From: Caldifarciminota bacterium
GTDB taxonomy: Bacteria > Hydrothermota > 32-111
Assembly: GCA_030592285.1 (NCBI GenBank)
Contig: JAUVJU010000006.1
Coordinates: forward strand, 1-35,203
Direction of reading: 5' to 3'
DNA: 35,203 nt
Made by a program: the position numbers and the translations under genes. The notes beneath the pieces were generated by a model, which saw only the letters and a program-made list of their open reading frames with translations, was not told the DNA's origin and did no database searches. Below, one piece after another: positions 7,929 to 15,320 of the stretch; position 1 is the first letter of the stretch; each line of letters starts with the position of its first letter.

Positions 7929-10900
7929 TCATTTTACTATCTTCACCAATTTCTTATTTTTCGTTATTACATCTTTTCTGCCAAAATAACTGAATTCTGT
8001 TTTCATTATATAGATACCTGGCGGTATTTTTCCCGTAATCCCGCTATTAATATCTAATTTAAATGAATTAAATCCATCCTTAAATGGTATGATCTGCTTT
8101 AATAGCACTCCACCATTTCTGTTTAATAATGTTAGAGTTAAATTACCACCGCCATTTGAAAGAAATGATACATACACATACTCATTTGCAGGATTAGGAT
8201 AAAGAGTAAAATCAGTAAAATATTTTACTCCATGCATATGATCAACAGTAAAATCCTTTGATGCATGTAATAATTTATTATTGTAAACAGAAACAGAAAC
8301 CGTATCGGTAAATTGTTCCGAATTTATTTCAATCCTCTTTGTATAGGTACCTGTATTATTATTATAAATAAAATCATTAACTGTTTCTGCTATACCATTT
8401 ACTGTAATTTTAGGTAAGTATCTATTTATATTACCCAAATATATACCATATCTATCATTTACTTCAATATCAAGAAAATAATCCGACGGCAATTTAATAT
8501 TATCACTAATTTCAATTCCACCACTCTTTACTGTAAGAATGGGATATTGATCATATAGCGTATCCGATTCAAGATGTAAAAGATAATTACCACTATTTAA
8601 TCCATAATGAATAATATTATTGTCTCCATATATTGCTGTTATTTCAATATTATCATAGTATGGTTTAACTATCAATGATTCGGGAAATGGCACTTCAATC
8701 ATTAATGATTCACCTTCAATATCATAATTACCCCTGAATATTAATCCATCCGTTTTATTATAATCTTGATAATGATAAGGCTCCTCATGCCAATAATCAT
8801 GAGAATCCTTATATGCAGGTTGATATACCACTATTGAAACCTGTTTATTATTTGTATTGGGGAATACAAATGAAATTGTGTCAATTGTGCCAAATGCAAA
8901 TGTATCATTTGTACTTATTTGAATATCATTTATCCTTGTTCTTACTTGCATGGCAGGATCACCAATAATATTAAATGGTGTATTTGTTAGATTATTTGTA
9001 TAGACCATTGAAAGATAATATTCCCCTATTGTATTAAAATCACCTCTAATCAAATCCCCTGTAAATATATACCTCATTAAATTCACATTGGCACCATCGA
9101 ATGTTGCTCTTATTGCAGCAAAAACAGCAGAAAAACCTGAATAGGGCAGTTTCTGAAAAGCATCTCCAATACTGCCCTCATCATAATCAAATTGTCCTGC
9201 ATTGCATGTACCAAGTAGAGCAATGGGATAATTATATAAATTATAAAATTCATCTATATCATCCGGATATAATAATATATGTTCATGTGCCAATGTATAA
9301 TGTGCCCCATGACCATAAAAATATACAAATCCTACACCCTCATTTAATTTCTTATAAATATCAAATCTAACCTGTCTCTTTTCTCCGGGATCAGTAGCCC
9401 AATGTTCATTATATGTCTGTTTATCTCCCATATAATCAACTAAATATATTTTTTCATTATGAAAATCCGAATCCAATACATTAGCCAAATACTCAGCATT
9501 TTTTGTAAATACAATTTCATGAAATTGAGATGAAGATCTACTGCTGTATTCATCATCGGCAATTAAAACAACTCTATTTTGAGAAAACATCTTCATTTTT
9601 GTTTCATAATCAATTATTTTCTTTAATACATCCCTTGCTTCCCTTTCATTTAATATAGTCATTCTGCCAGGTATCACATCAATATATTGGTCTTCACCAA
9701 TAATTGTGCAAAACCATCTATCCGTTACATTACTTGTTGATTGTGTAAGCAATGGTTCTTCCTTAATAAAATATCCCTGTTCATAAACAGGAACAATATT
9801 TCTTTTTTCATTTGGATTTAGAATATTCTTATAATCATAGGTACCCGCACCTAAAAATAATAGATATCTTGGCGTGATCTTCCAATTGTTAAATGCATAA
9901 TACATTAATGATTTTATAGAAACAGGATGCTCAATACCCAAAGAAAATGCATTATATACTTCATCCATTTCAAAAACCTTTACAGAAACACCATTTTCTT
10001 CTCTATAATATTTGTATGTATTTGCTGCATTACGCATTCCATTCCCTGTAATAATGATCATTTCAGCACCATTAAAATTATATATATTATCATTATCAAT
10101 ATATTCAATATTCTTTGGTTCATATAAATGTGTTCCAATAAAGAGTTCTTTAGGATTTCTCACCTTAATATTGTATTCACCCTGCCTTAATTGAGATAAA
10201 TGGTAATTAGTATTTTGATAATATATTAACATATCCCCATTAGAGGCAATACTAAATATATCACCATTAAATTCATTTGTAAAAATATCATCATAAATAT
10301 CTTCATTATCGGGTTTATACATTATCCGTATTTCATCAAGATACATGCGCTTATAATATGAATCAATATTTTTAAGTGTAATTTTAACAGTATTATTATT
10401 ATCAAGATTATTAACAGGAAATTCATATTCAAATGGAATTCTTGTATTATAATCCCTTATATCTATTGTTCCTGCAAGAGAATCATTTAAAAATATTTCT
10501 AATGAAAATGTATCATCTGTTTCAAAAAATATTTTTACTTTTAATGAACCGGTATCTGATTTTAATGAATGTATATCAAAATCAAATTCATATTCCATGT
10601 CCGCACTATCAGGACCCATTCTAAATGCCTTCCATACCCAGCCATATCCCGCTTTTAATGGATTTACTGAATCATAATGAAATACTATTGTATTAAACGG
10701 ACTAATCGTATCTTCATCAAATGTTAATTCTGCCGGATAATTTATTAATGATGATCCACTATAATTCACATCAAGCATATAAATATTTCTATCAGTATAT
10801 GGATTATTGTACAATTCATAATTACCATACTTATTTTTATTATCTCCATAAATTGATTGTGCAAAGAACAGAATATATTCATCCTCTTCAAATAGATTAT

Positions 10901-11612
10901 CAGTATCTCCAATAAATGAAAATGGTTTTTTTATTGGATCTCTATATACAAACATATCTGGTGTATCTACGGGGATCATTATTGTACAAGGAGTGAAAAG
11001 ACATAGTTTATTGGGATTGATCATTAATGGATTCATTCCTGCATTTTCCAAATCATTAAAGTCAATTTTATATATGCCCGTACTGTCAATCTCCATTTTA
11101 ACAAACTTCTTTACAGGAATTGTTTCCTTTGTCTGAATTTTTATTGGAGACGAGTATTCAGCATTTATTGATATTGAATTGATATCACTTGATCTCATCT
11201 TATTAATGCTATTTTCAAATTCAATATTAAATATATAATCATCATAATAATACAATTTAGCATTTTCATTCCTAAGTGGATAAAGAGTAATATGTAATAC
11301 CCTTTGTAATCCCATAAACACTATCTCTTCTTCATAAAAAGGTGATTTCACATTACTTTTTATATTATTTAAGAAATGCTTTTTTCCATTAATACTCATT
11401 AAAAGAGAGTAATCCCCTGATGAAGGCAAATTAATATAAAATTGCTTTTTAAAATCCTCTATTTCCATTTCTATTGCTGCCTTTAGTACAATATCATCTT
11501 TGGTGCTATATGTAAAAACCACAGAAGCATTGCTTGATTTTTTTTCTATTGCTGAAAATATTGATATAAAGGTACATATCAGCAATACTGTAATTACTAT
11601 TCTATTTTTCAT
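7929..11612 (-). CDS. Gingipain-like C25 cysteine peptidase with C-terminal T9SS-type sorting domain
   Basis: I place the start at ATG 11612 (1227 residues) because a clean signal peptide (MKNRIVITVLLICTFISIFS) begins there; an upstream in-frame TTG at 11633 would add seven residues. The peptidase domain spans roughly 500-880. It carries the catalytic His768 in YFYGHGAHY and Cys803 in LLGTCNAGQFD, matching the GHG and C-x-x-G patterns of gingipains and PorU. It is preceded by the MIIITGNGM and YLLFLGAGTYDY strands typical of C25. The last ~85 residues start LYPNPANEYVYVSF and end in a basic tail, the look of a type A T9SS sorting domain. It is likely a secreted or surface-bound protease or a PorU-like sortase; the N-terminal 500 residues are not assigned. 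The start lies inside the end of the Trm112-like gene (11-nt overlap). Confidence 0.88.
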   Translation of the reverse strand: MKNRIVITVLLICTFISIFSAIEKKSSNASVVFTYSTKDDIVLKAAIEMEIEDFKKQFYINLPSSGDYSLLMSINGKKHFLNNIKSNVKSPFYEEEIVFMGLQRVLHITLYPLRNENAKLYYYDDYIFNIEFENSINKMRSSDINSISINAEYSSPIKIQTKETIPVKKFVKMEIDSTGIYKIDFNDLENAGMNPLMINPNKLCLFTPCTIMIPVDTPDMFVYRDPIKKPFSFIGDTDNLFEEDEYILFFAQSIYGDNKNKYGNYELYNNPYTDRNIYMLDVNYSGSSLINYPAELTFDEDTISPFNTIVFHYDSVNPLKAGYGWVWKAFRMGPDSADMEYEFDFDIHSLKSDTGSLKVKIFFETDDTFSLEIFLNDSLAGTIDIRDYNTRIPFEYEFPVNNLDNNNTVKITLKNIDSYYKRMYLDEIRIMYKPDNEDIYDDIFTNEFNGDIFSIASNGDMLIYYQNTNYHLSQLRQGEYNIKVRNPKELFIGTHLYEPKNIEYIDNDNIYNFNGAEMIIITGNGMRNAANTYKYYREENGVSVKVFEMDEVYNAFSLGIEHPVSIKSLMYYAFNNWKITPRYLLFLGAGTYDYKNILNPNEKRNIVPVYEQGYFIKEEPLLTQSTSNVTDRWFCTIIGEDQYIDVIPGRMTILNEREARDVLKKIIDYETKMKMFSQNRVVLIADDEYSSRSSSQFHEIVFTKNAEYLANVLDSDFHNEKIYLVDYMGDKQTYNEHWATDPGEKRQVRFDIYKKLNEGVGFVYFYGHGAHYTLAHEHILLYPDDIDEFYNLYNYPIALLGTCNAGQFDYDEGSIGDAFQKLPYSGFSAVFAAIRATFDGANVNLMRYIFTGDLIRGDFNTIGEYYLSMVYTNNLTNTPFNIIGDPAMQVRTRINDIQISTNDTFAFGTIDTISFVFPNTNNKQVSIVVYQPAYKDSHDYWHEEPYHYQDYNKTDGLIFRGNYDIEGESLMIEVPFPESLIVKPYYDNIEITAIYGDNNIIHYGLNSGNYLLHLESDTLYDQYPILTVKSGGIEISDNIKLPSDYFLDIEVNDRYGIYLGNINRYLPKITVNGIAETVNDFIYNNNTGTYTKRIEINSEQFTDTVSVSVYNNKLLHASKDFTVDHMHGVKYFTDFTLYPNPANEYVYVSFLSNGGGNLTLTLLNRNGGVLLKQIIPFKDGFNSFKLDINSGITGKIPPGIYIMKTEFSYFGRKDVITKNKKLVKIVK

Positions 11613-11775
11613 CAAGCGGTTTTGCTTTATCAATTAATAGAATTGGAATATTATTCTTCACTTCATAATAAATATTGTCTTTTTTGCATATAAGAATATC
11701 CCTTTTCTCATCATATTCTAAATCACCTTTGCATTTGGGACATGCAAGAATATCAAGTAATTTTTTATCTAACAT
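11602..11775 (-). CDS. Trm112-like small zinc-binding protein (57 aa)
   Basis: A short gene between the lipoprotein and C25 genes. Translation gives 57 residues beginning MLDKKLLDILACPKCKGDLE and ending PILLIDKAKPLDEK. That is the Trm112/YcaR pattern: a CPKC knuckle at residues 12-15, a lone Cys in ILICKKDN, then the conserved IPILL near the C-terminus. In other organisms Trm112 proteins support methyltransferases; many bacterial members have no assigned role. A strong AGGAGG site sits just upstream of the ATG at 11775. It starts 14 nt after the lipoprotein stop and overlaps the C25 start by 11 nt, so it belongs to the cdd operon. The fourth metal ligand usual in the family is not obvious here. 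Confidence 0.85.
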   Translation of the reverse strand: MLDKKLLDILACPKCKGDLEYDEKRDILICKKDNIYYEVKNNIPILLIDKAKPLDEK

Positions 11776-11789
11776 AATGCCTCCTTAGA

Positions 11790-12833
11790 TTATTTTGCCG
11801 GATATTTTATTATTGAATATAGATATTTAGCCATTTGCGGCTGAATTTTCAATATTTTTACATAATTACCAAATTCAAATACTTCACATTTAAATAAACT
11901 CTTATATGTGAATAAACAGAAATTTTCTTCACTTTCAATATTGAATTCCTCAATAATAATATCAATAAATGGTCCCCTGCTTTGCGGAATTAATAATTCA
12001 TTCCCATTAAATGTATATAGTGTATCAATAATTATAGCAGTATTTTTTAAATTACCATAAAAATACTTTTCATCTTCATATATTAGCGGTTCAACATAAT
12101 CAAAATATCCTATATGAGCTTTCTCTGTATATAAAAGCATTTCTATATATTCATTTCTCTTTTCATAAAGTTCAATTTTGCCTTTATTTACTGTTCCCAT
12201 TCCTGTTAATTCAAGACGCTTTTTAATTATTTCATTATTAATGGGAAATGTATCAGGTAAAATTAGCAATGCTTTTCTTTTGGGTGTTATGATAATATTA
12301 TTACTATATTTAATATTAATATTCAATGAAAAATCATTTTCATTTACTGATACATTTTCCAAAAAACCATTTTTTGAAATAACTATTTTACCATTTCTTT
12401 CATAATTAAATGGTGTAATAAAAACAGTATTGATCATTGTATTATAATTACCTGCCTTTCCATTTGATTCAGTATGAAAGAATGAATCATTTATTAAAGC
12501 ATTTCTTATAAATTCATCAGGATTTATCGGAGAATCATATATTATGGGTTCACCGGTATCAGCATCATACCATTTACCATCATAATATGTATTATATATA
12601 ATTTTCTCACCATCAATATTCATTTCTCCGCTTACATTCATCTTGCCTAAAGCATCCTTCTGCCCCTTTAAATTAAGATTCATTATACCATGCTTAATAT
12701 CAATATTGAATTTATAGGGAGTATTGAGATTATAAAGAATATTCTGTTTTGAAAATACAATGGGTTCTCGTATCTGCTGTTTTGCACATGCAATAAGTAA
12801 AATAGTAAATAATAGAATAGAATATTTTTTCAT
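11790..12833 (-). CDS. Uncharacterised lipoprotein (347 aa)
   Basis: The N-terminus MKKYSILLFTILLIAC has a basic start, a hydrophobic run and a lipobox ending in Cys16, so this is very likely a lipoprotein. The mature part is rich in alternating beta strands (for example FNIDIKHGIMNLNLKGQ and KMNVSGEMNIDGEKIIY), which resembles LolA/LolB-type or DUF4292-like half-barrels, but I cannot assign a family with confidence. Its ATG overlaps the cytidine deaminase stop by four bases (ATGA), indicating coupling. The gene is followed after 14 nt by the Trm112-like gene. A role as an envelope lipoprotein is all the sequence supports. Confidence 0.7.
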   Translation of the reverse strand: MKKYSILLFTILLIACAKQQIREPIVFSKQNILYNLNTPYKFNIDIKHGIMNLNLKGQKDALGKMNVSGEMNIDGEKIIYNTYYDGKWYDADTGEPIIYDSPINPDEFIRNALINDSFFHTESNGKAGNYNTMINTVFITPFNYERNGKIVISKNGFLENVSVNENDFSLNINIKYSNNIIITPKRKALLILPDTFPINNEIIKKRLELTGMGTVNKGKIELYEKRNEYIEMLLYTEKAHIGYFDYVEPLIYEDEKYFYGNLKNTAIIIDTLYTFNGNELLIPQSRGPFIDIIIEEFNIESEENFCLFTYKSLFKCEVFEFGNYVKILKIQPQMAKYLYSIIKYPAK

Positions 12834-13207
12834 AATTTAAATTGCTTTGGAAGTAACTTATTAAGTGAATATGTTTCATCACACTTATCATTTGAAACAA
12901 TAATAATTGTATCCTTTTCACAAAATTCCGACATTACCTGTAAACAGGCACCACATGGATATGGTAATGTTTCATTATTGGAGTAGATTAATATTTTAAC
13001 AATTTTTTTACTGCCATCAGAAATTGCCTTGAAGATTGCAACCCTTTCAGCACATATTGTCATTGAATACGATGAATTCTCAATATTTGTTCCTGTATAG
13101 ATATTCCCATTCTCTGTTTCAATAGCTGCCGAAACCCTATAATGTGAATATGGGCTATATGAATGTTTTATTGCTTCTTTTGCTTTGGCTTTCAATGTAT
13201 TATACAT
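12830..13207 (-). CDS. cdd: Cytidine deaminase
   Basis: This enzyme deaminates (deoxy)cytidine to (deoxy)uridine. The 125-residue length fits the homotetrameric, single-domain type. Zinc and catalytic residues are intact: Cys52 and Glu54 in TICAERVAIFKA, and Cys85 and Cys88 in PYPCGACLQV. The substrate loop SPYSHYRVSAAIE at 18-30 is also typical. Its uridine product is a substrate for the pyrimidine-nucleoside phosphorylase encoded at 3994-5286. A promoter-like TTGACT/TATTAT pair lies directly upstream, placing the expected transcript start only a few bases before the ATG. No Shine-Dalgarno is visible, so the message may be leaderless. It heads the operon that continues into the lipoprotein, Trm112-like and C25 genes. 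Confidence 0.95.
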   Translation of the reverse strand: MYNTLKAKAKEAIKHSYSPYSHYRVSAAIETENGNIYTGTNIENSSYSMTICAERVAIFKAISDGSKKIVKILIYSNNETLPYPCGACLQVMSEFCEKDTIIIVSNDKCDETYSLNKLLPKQFKL

Positions 13208-13215
13208 AATGTAAT

Positions 13216-13243
13216 ATAATATAATAAATTCTTAACAAGTCAA
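13216..13243 (-). promoter_or_regulatory. Predicted sigma70 promoter for cdd
   Basis: On the minus strand TTGACT (13243-13238) and TATTAT (13221-13216) are separated by 16 bp. The expected start is about 13209, almost on the ATG at 13207. The large hairpin at 13253-13323 begins only 9 bp upstream of the -35 box. Confidence 0.55.
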
Positions 13244-13252
13244 GATAAAGAT

Positions 13253-13323
13253 TAGGGACGGTCGTCCAATTTGTCCACGAATAAAGAATTATTCTTTGTG
13301 GACAAAATGGACGACCGTCCCTA
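13253..13323. repeat. Large 31-bp-stem inverted repeat between divergent cdd and M28 genes
   Basis: Bases 13253-13268 (TAGGGACGGTCGTCCA) pair perfectly with 13308-13323. After one A-A mismatch, 13270-13278 (TTTGTCCAC) pairs with 13298-13306. After a 4-nt bulge, AAAGAA (13283-13288) pairs with TTCTTT (13292-13297) around a 3-nt loop. The GGGACGGTCGTCC tip is much more GC-rich than the surroundings. Because it lies between divergent genes it cannot be a shared terminator. It looks like a REP/MITE-type mobile palindrome of the kind moved by Y1 (RAYT/IS200-like) transposases, none of which is encoded here. Confidence 0.85.
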
Positions 13324-13373
13324 TTAATTTTTTATATAATAGTTGTAAATTATAAAAAAATCAAGTATTTTTG

Positions 13374-13401
13374 TTTACAAATATTTTTTTATAAGTAAAA
13401 T
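13374..13401 (+). promoter_or_regulatory. Predicted sigma70 promoter for the M28 peptidase
   Basis: TTTACA (13374-13379) and TAAAAT (13396-13401) are spaced by 16 bp. The expected start near 13408 gives a very short leader that just contains the AGGAGG site at 13411-13416. Confidence 0.45.
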
Positions 13402-13420
13402 TATACAAAAAGGAGGTCTT

Positions 13421-14686
13421 TTGCGAAGTGCAATAAAAATAATGAATGAAATAAAAGGTGTTAGAATAGCAGGAACAGATGCCGAGAAAAATGCTGCTAA
13501 TAAAATAGTCCGATTCCTTGGAAAAAAGGGAGTAAAAGCAAAAAAAGAATTCTTTCCAATGCTTGTTTCAGATACAGGTGACGGTATAATAAAAGTAAAA
13601 AATGTAATAGTTAAAGGTATTCCCTATGGTTTAACTGTTCCCTATAAAATAAATGGAAAATTGATTTGCATTGACAGCATAAGTGAAGTAATGAATTTAA
13701 GCAATAAGAATAAAAATGCAATCATCCTTACAAGAGAAAGACCTAAAATGTCTCAATTCAAAAAATTAAAGAAAATTGGTATAAAAGGAATTATTACAAT
13801 TGTAAGATTTGATGGCAATATTTCTTCACAGCACTTATCTCAACATATGATAAAGGATAGATCAGTAATACCCATGATGGATATTTCATTTGATGATGCA
13901 ATTAAATTACGCTATCAAACAGGACAAAAAATTATAATGACGGGAAATGGAAAAACCTTTAAAACAAAAGCAACAAATATTATTGTTAATATGAAAGGAA
14001 AGAAAAAAACAAATGAGACCTTTATTGTTGTTGGTCATTATGATACTGTTCCTTATTCACCGGGTGCTGCAGATAATGGTGGTGGAATTGGTGTAATTAC
14101 TGAAATGATTGAATATTTCCATAAAAATCCTGTTAAACGAAATTTAATATTTATTATGTTTTCTGGAGAGGAATGGGGATTATGGGGTTCAAGACATTAT
14201 TGCAACAAACATAAAAAGGAATTAAAAAATATTATTGGCGGACTTAATGTTGATGTGGCAGGAGATGTTCTTGGAGTTAATCGCGGTATAATTACGGGTA
14301 ATAAAAGATTAATGCATACAGTAAGGGATATTGCTGACTTTAATGGTTTTCCAATAACTGTAAGTGAAGATATCTATTCATCAGACAATATGTCATTTGC
14401 ACATAACGGTATTCCGTTTCTCAATATTTGCAGAGCCGGCGGAAAACCATCAGTTTTCATTCACACAAAAAATGATAAAATGAGTTATATTGATGAAGAG
14501 TCATTTGAAGATATTGTTAATTTTGTAATAATGTTTACTGAAAAGATAGGAAATGCTGAACGAAATATTATTGAAAGGAAGATTGATGATAATATGAAAA
14601 AGAAGATTTCTGAATATTTTAAGAAAAAAGGAACAGATAGCGAACAAGTAACTAATAATTTACCATATTTAAAGAAAAATAAATAG
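13421..14686 (+). CDS. M28-family zinc aminopeptidase, cytoplasmic
   Basis: This is a 421-residue M28 metallopeptidase. The start is TTG at 13421, chosen because AGGAGG lies four bases upstream; no in-frame ATG or GTG is closer. There is no signal peptide, so it probably acts on peptides inside the cell. Zinc ligands are complete: His206 in VVGHYDTVP, Asp218 in AADNGGG, Glu250/251 in SGEEWGLWGS (catalytic base plus ligand), Asp278 in NVDVAGD and His348 in FIHTKND. Residues ~60-190 form a PA-like insertion. The last ~30 residues are charged and lysine-rich. It is transcribed alone, divergent from cdd and followed by repeat patch R2. The closest functional class is leucyl or mixed aminopeptidase; specificity is unknown. 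Confidence 0.9.
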   Translation: MRSAIKIMNEIKGVRIAGTDAEKNAANKIVRFLGKKGVKAKKEFFPMLVSDTGDGIIKVKNVIVKGIPYGLTVPYKINGKLICIDSISEVMNLSNKNKNAIILTRERPKMSQFKKLKKIGIKGIITIVRFDGNISSQHLSQHMIKDRSVIPMMDISFDDAIKLRYQTGQKIIMTGNGKTFKTKATNIIVNMKGKKKTNETFIVVGHYDTVPYSPGAADNGGGIGVITEMIEYFHKNPVKRNLIFIMFSGEEWGLWGSRHYCNKHKKELKNIIGGLNVDVAGDVLGVNRGIITGNKRLMHTVRDIADFNGFPITVSEDIYSSDNMSFAHNGIPFLNICRAGGKPSVFIHTKNDKMSYIDEESFEDIVNFVIMFTEKIGNAERNIIERKIDDNMKKKISEYFKKKGTDSEQVTNNLPYLKKNK

Positions 14687-14787
14687 TGAAATACAGAACA
14701 GTATAATCATGATGGAAAGATTCACACAATTACTCTGATATATTATATTAAAGAAATAATCAATGTTTAATATAATGCTTTGCTCAA

Positions 14788-14926
14788 CATATTCTTCGGA
14801 TTACTCAGAATATGCAACAGAGCAATTGATCTTCACCTTTCCAAAGATAAACATCAAGATTGATTCGCGTTTAACATATTTTTTGAATTACTCAAAATAT
14901 GCAATCCTCAACATTATTCGGAATGT
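14788..14926. repeat. Cluster of three imperfect palindromes in patch R2
   Basis: The first pairs CATATTCT (14788-14795) with AGAATATG (14807-14814). The second pairs CATATTTT (14875-14882) with AAAATATG (14894-14901), a compensatory change at one pair. The third, near 14910-14926, keeps only short ACATT and AATGT arms around a shortened centre. All contain a form of the GAATTACTC core. No gene is supported here; a 120-codon open frame over the area consists of repeat sequence. Confidence 0.7.
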
Positions 14927-14945
14927 ACCTCAAATTACTCTTAAC

Positions 14946-15095
14946 AGAAGCGAACGAAGACAAACAATAAGGCCAATATATTCCTCAAATTATTCTTATC
15001 AGAAGCGGACGAAGACAAACAATAAGGAGAGCATCTGCGACACAGTTGGTATTTACTATACTCGCAGCAGCTCCTTTTATTGTTTGTGTGAGGTA
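14946..15095 (+). repeat. Composite hairpin repeat, copy R2 (best-preserved)
   Basis: A 27-bp half-site occurs twice, at 14946-14972 and 15001-15027, differing at one base, with a palindrome-like spacer between. The second copy runs into a two-stem hairpin. The outer stem is ACAAACAATAA (15015-15025) with TTATTGTTTGT (15077-15087), followed by GAGC (15029-15032) with GCTC (15070-15073). The inner stem is CTGCGA (15035-15040) with TCGCAG (15062-15067), closing a 21-nt loop. The right flank GTGTGAGGTAGC continues into the triloop palindrome. The R3 copy has the same stem lengths and loop length with paired base changes. Confidence 0.8.
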
Positions 15096-15112
15096 GCATG
15101 CCATAGGCATGC
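15096..15112. repeat. GC-rich triloop palindrome (copy 2)
   Basis: GCATGCC and GGCATGC form a perfect 7-bp stem around an ATA triloop, as at 6227-6243 but with a G-C outer pair in place of A-T. It directly follows the R2 hairpin right flank. Confidence 0.7.
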
Positions 15113-15138
15113 CAGGAAGAAATAAAAGTTTTTCGTAA

Positions 15139-15165
15139 CATATTCTTCTGATTACTCAGAATATG
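15139..15165. repeat. Imperfect palindrome in patch R2
   Basis: CATATTCT (15139-15146) pairs with AGAATATG (15158-15165) around TCTGATTACTC. Same family as 7810-7836 and 14788-14814. It is followed by another TTGGTTGTGTGAGGGAGC right-flank motif, so a partial composite element may begin here. Confidence 0.65.
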
Positions 15166-15210
15166 CAATTATTTGGTTGTGTGAGGGAGCTGAAGATAAA
15201 TGATTTGAGT

Positions 15211-15233
15211 AAGGCACTGCACACCGTGCCCTT
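15211..15233. repeat. Short GC-rich hairpin at the end of patch R2
   Basis: AAGGCAC (15211-15217) pairs with GTGCC plus CTT (15226-15233) with one bulged C. The sequence resembles the ends of other REP-like palindromes but is short. It lies about 50 bp upstream of the glycosyltransferase promoter and lacks a T-tract, so it is not a clear terminator. Confidence 0.45.
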
Positions 15234-15284
15234 ACAAAAATGGGGACATTTTTTATTGATAACCACATAAATAAATGATAACTC

Positions 15285-15312
15285 TTGAATAATTACTTTT
15301 AATAAATATAAT
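15285..15312 (+). promoter_or_regulatory. Predicted sigma70 promoter for the glycosyltransferase operon
   Basis: TTGAAT (15285-15290) and a perfect TATAAT (15307-15312) are 16 bp apart. The ATG at 15321 is only 8 nt beyond the -10 box and has no Shine-Dalgarno, so a leaderless transcript is predicted. Confidence 0.6.
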
Positions 15313-15320
15313 TATATATT

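Noticed and set aside
13253-13323. Rho-independent terminator at the large hairpin
   Set aside because: It sits between divergently transcribed genes, at whose starts there is nothing to terminate, and the stem lacks an immediate T-tract in either direction.
14946-15095. An integron attC site, suggested by the long hairpin with a conserved loop
   Set aside because: No GTTRRRY core pair, no integrase and no gene cassettes nearby; the extra-helical bases typical of attC are not seen.
14763-15125. A 120-codon open frame (and an opposing 75-codon one) over patch R2
   Set aside because: Both run through the composite repeat and palindromes and encode no plausible protein; frames in repeats of the other patches do not agree.
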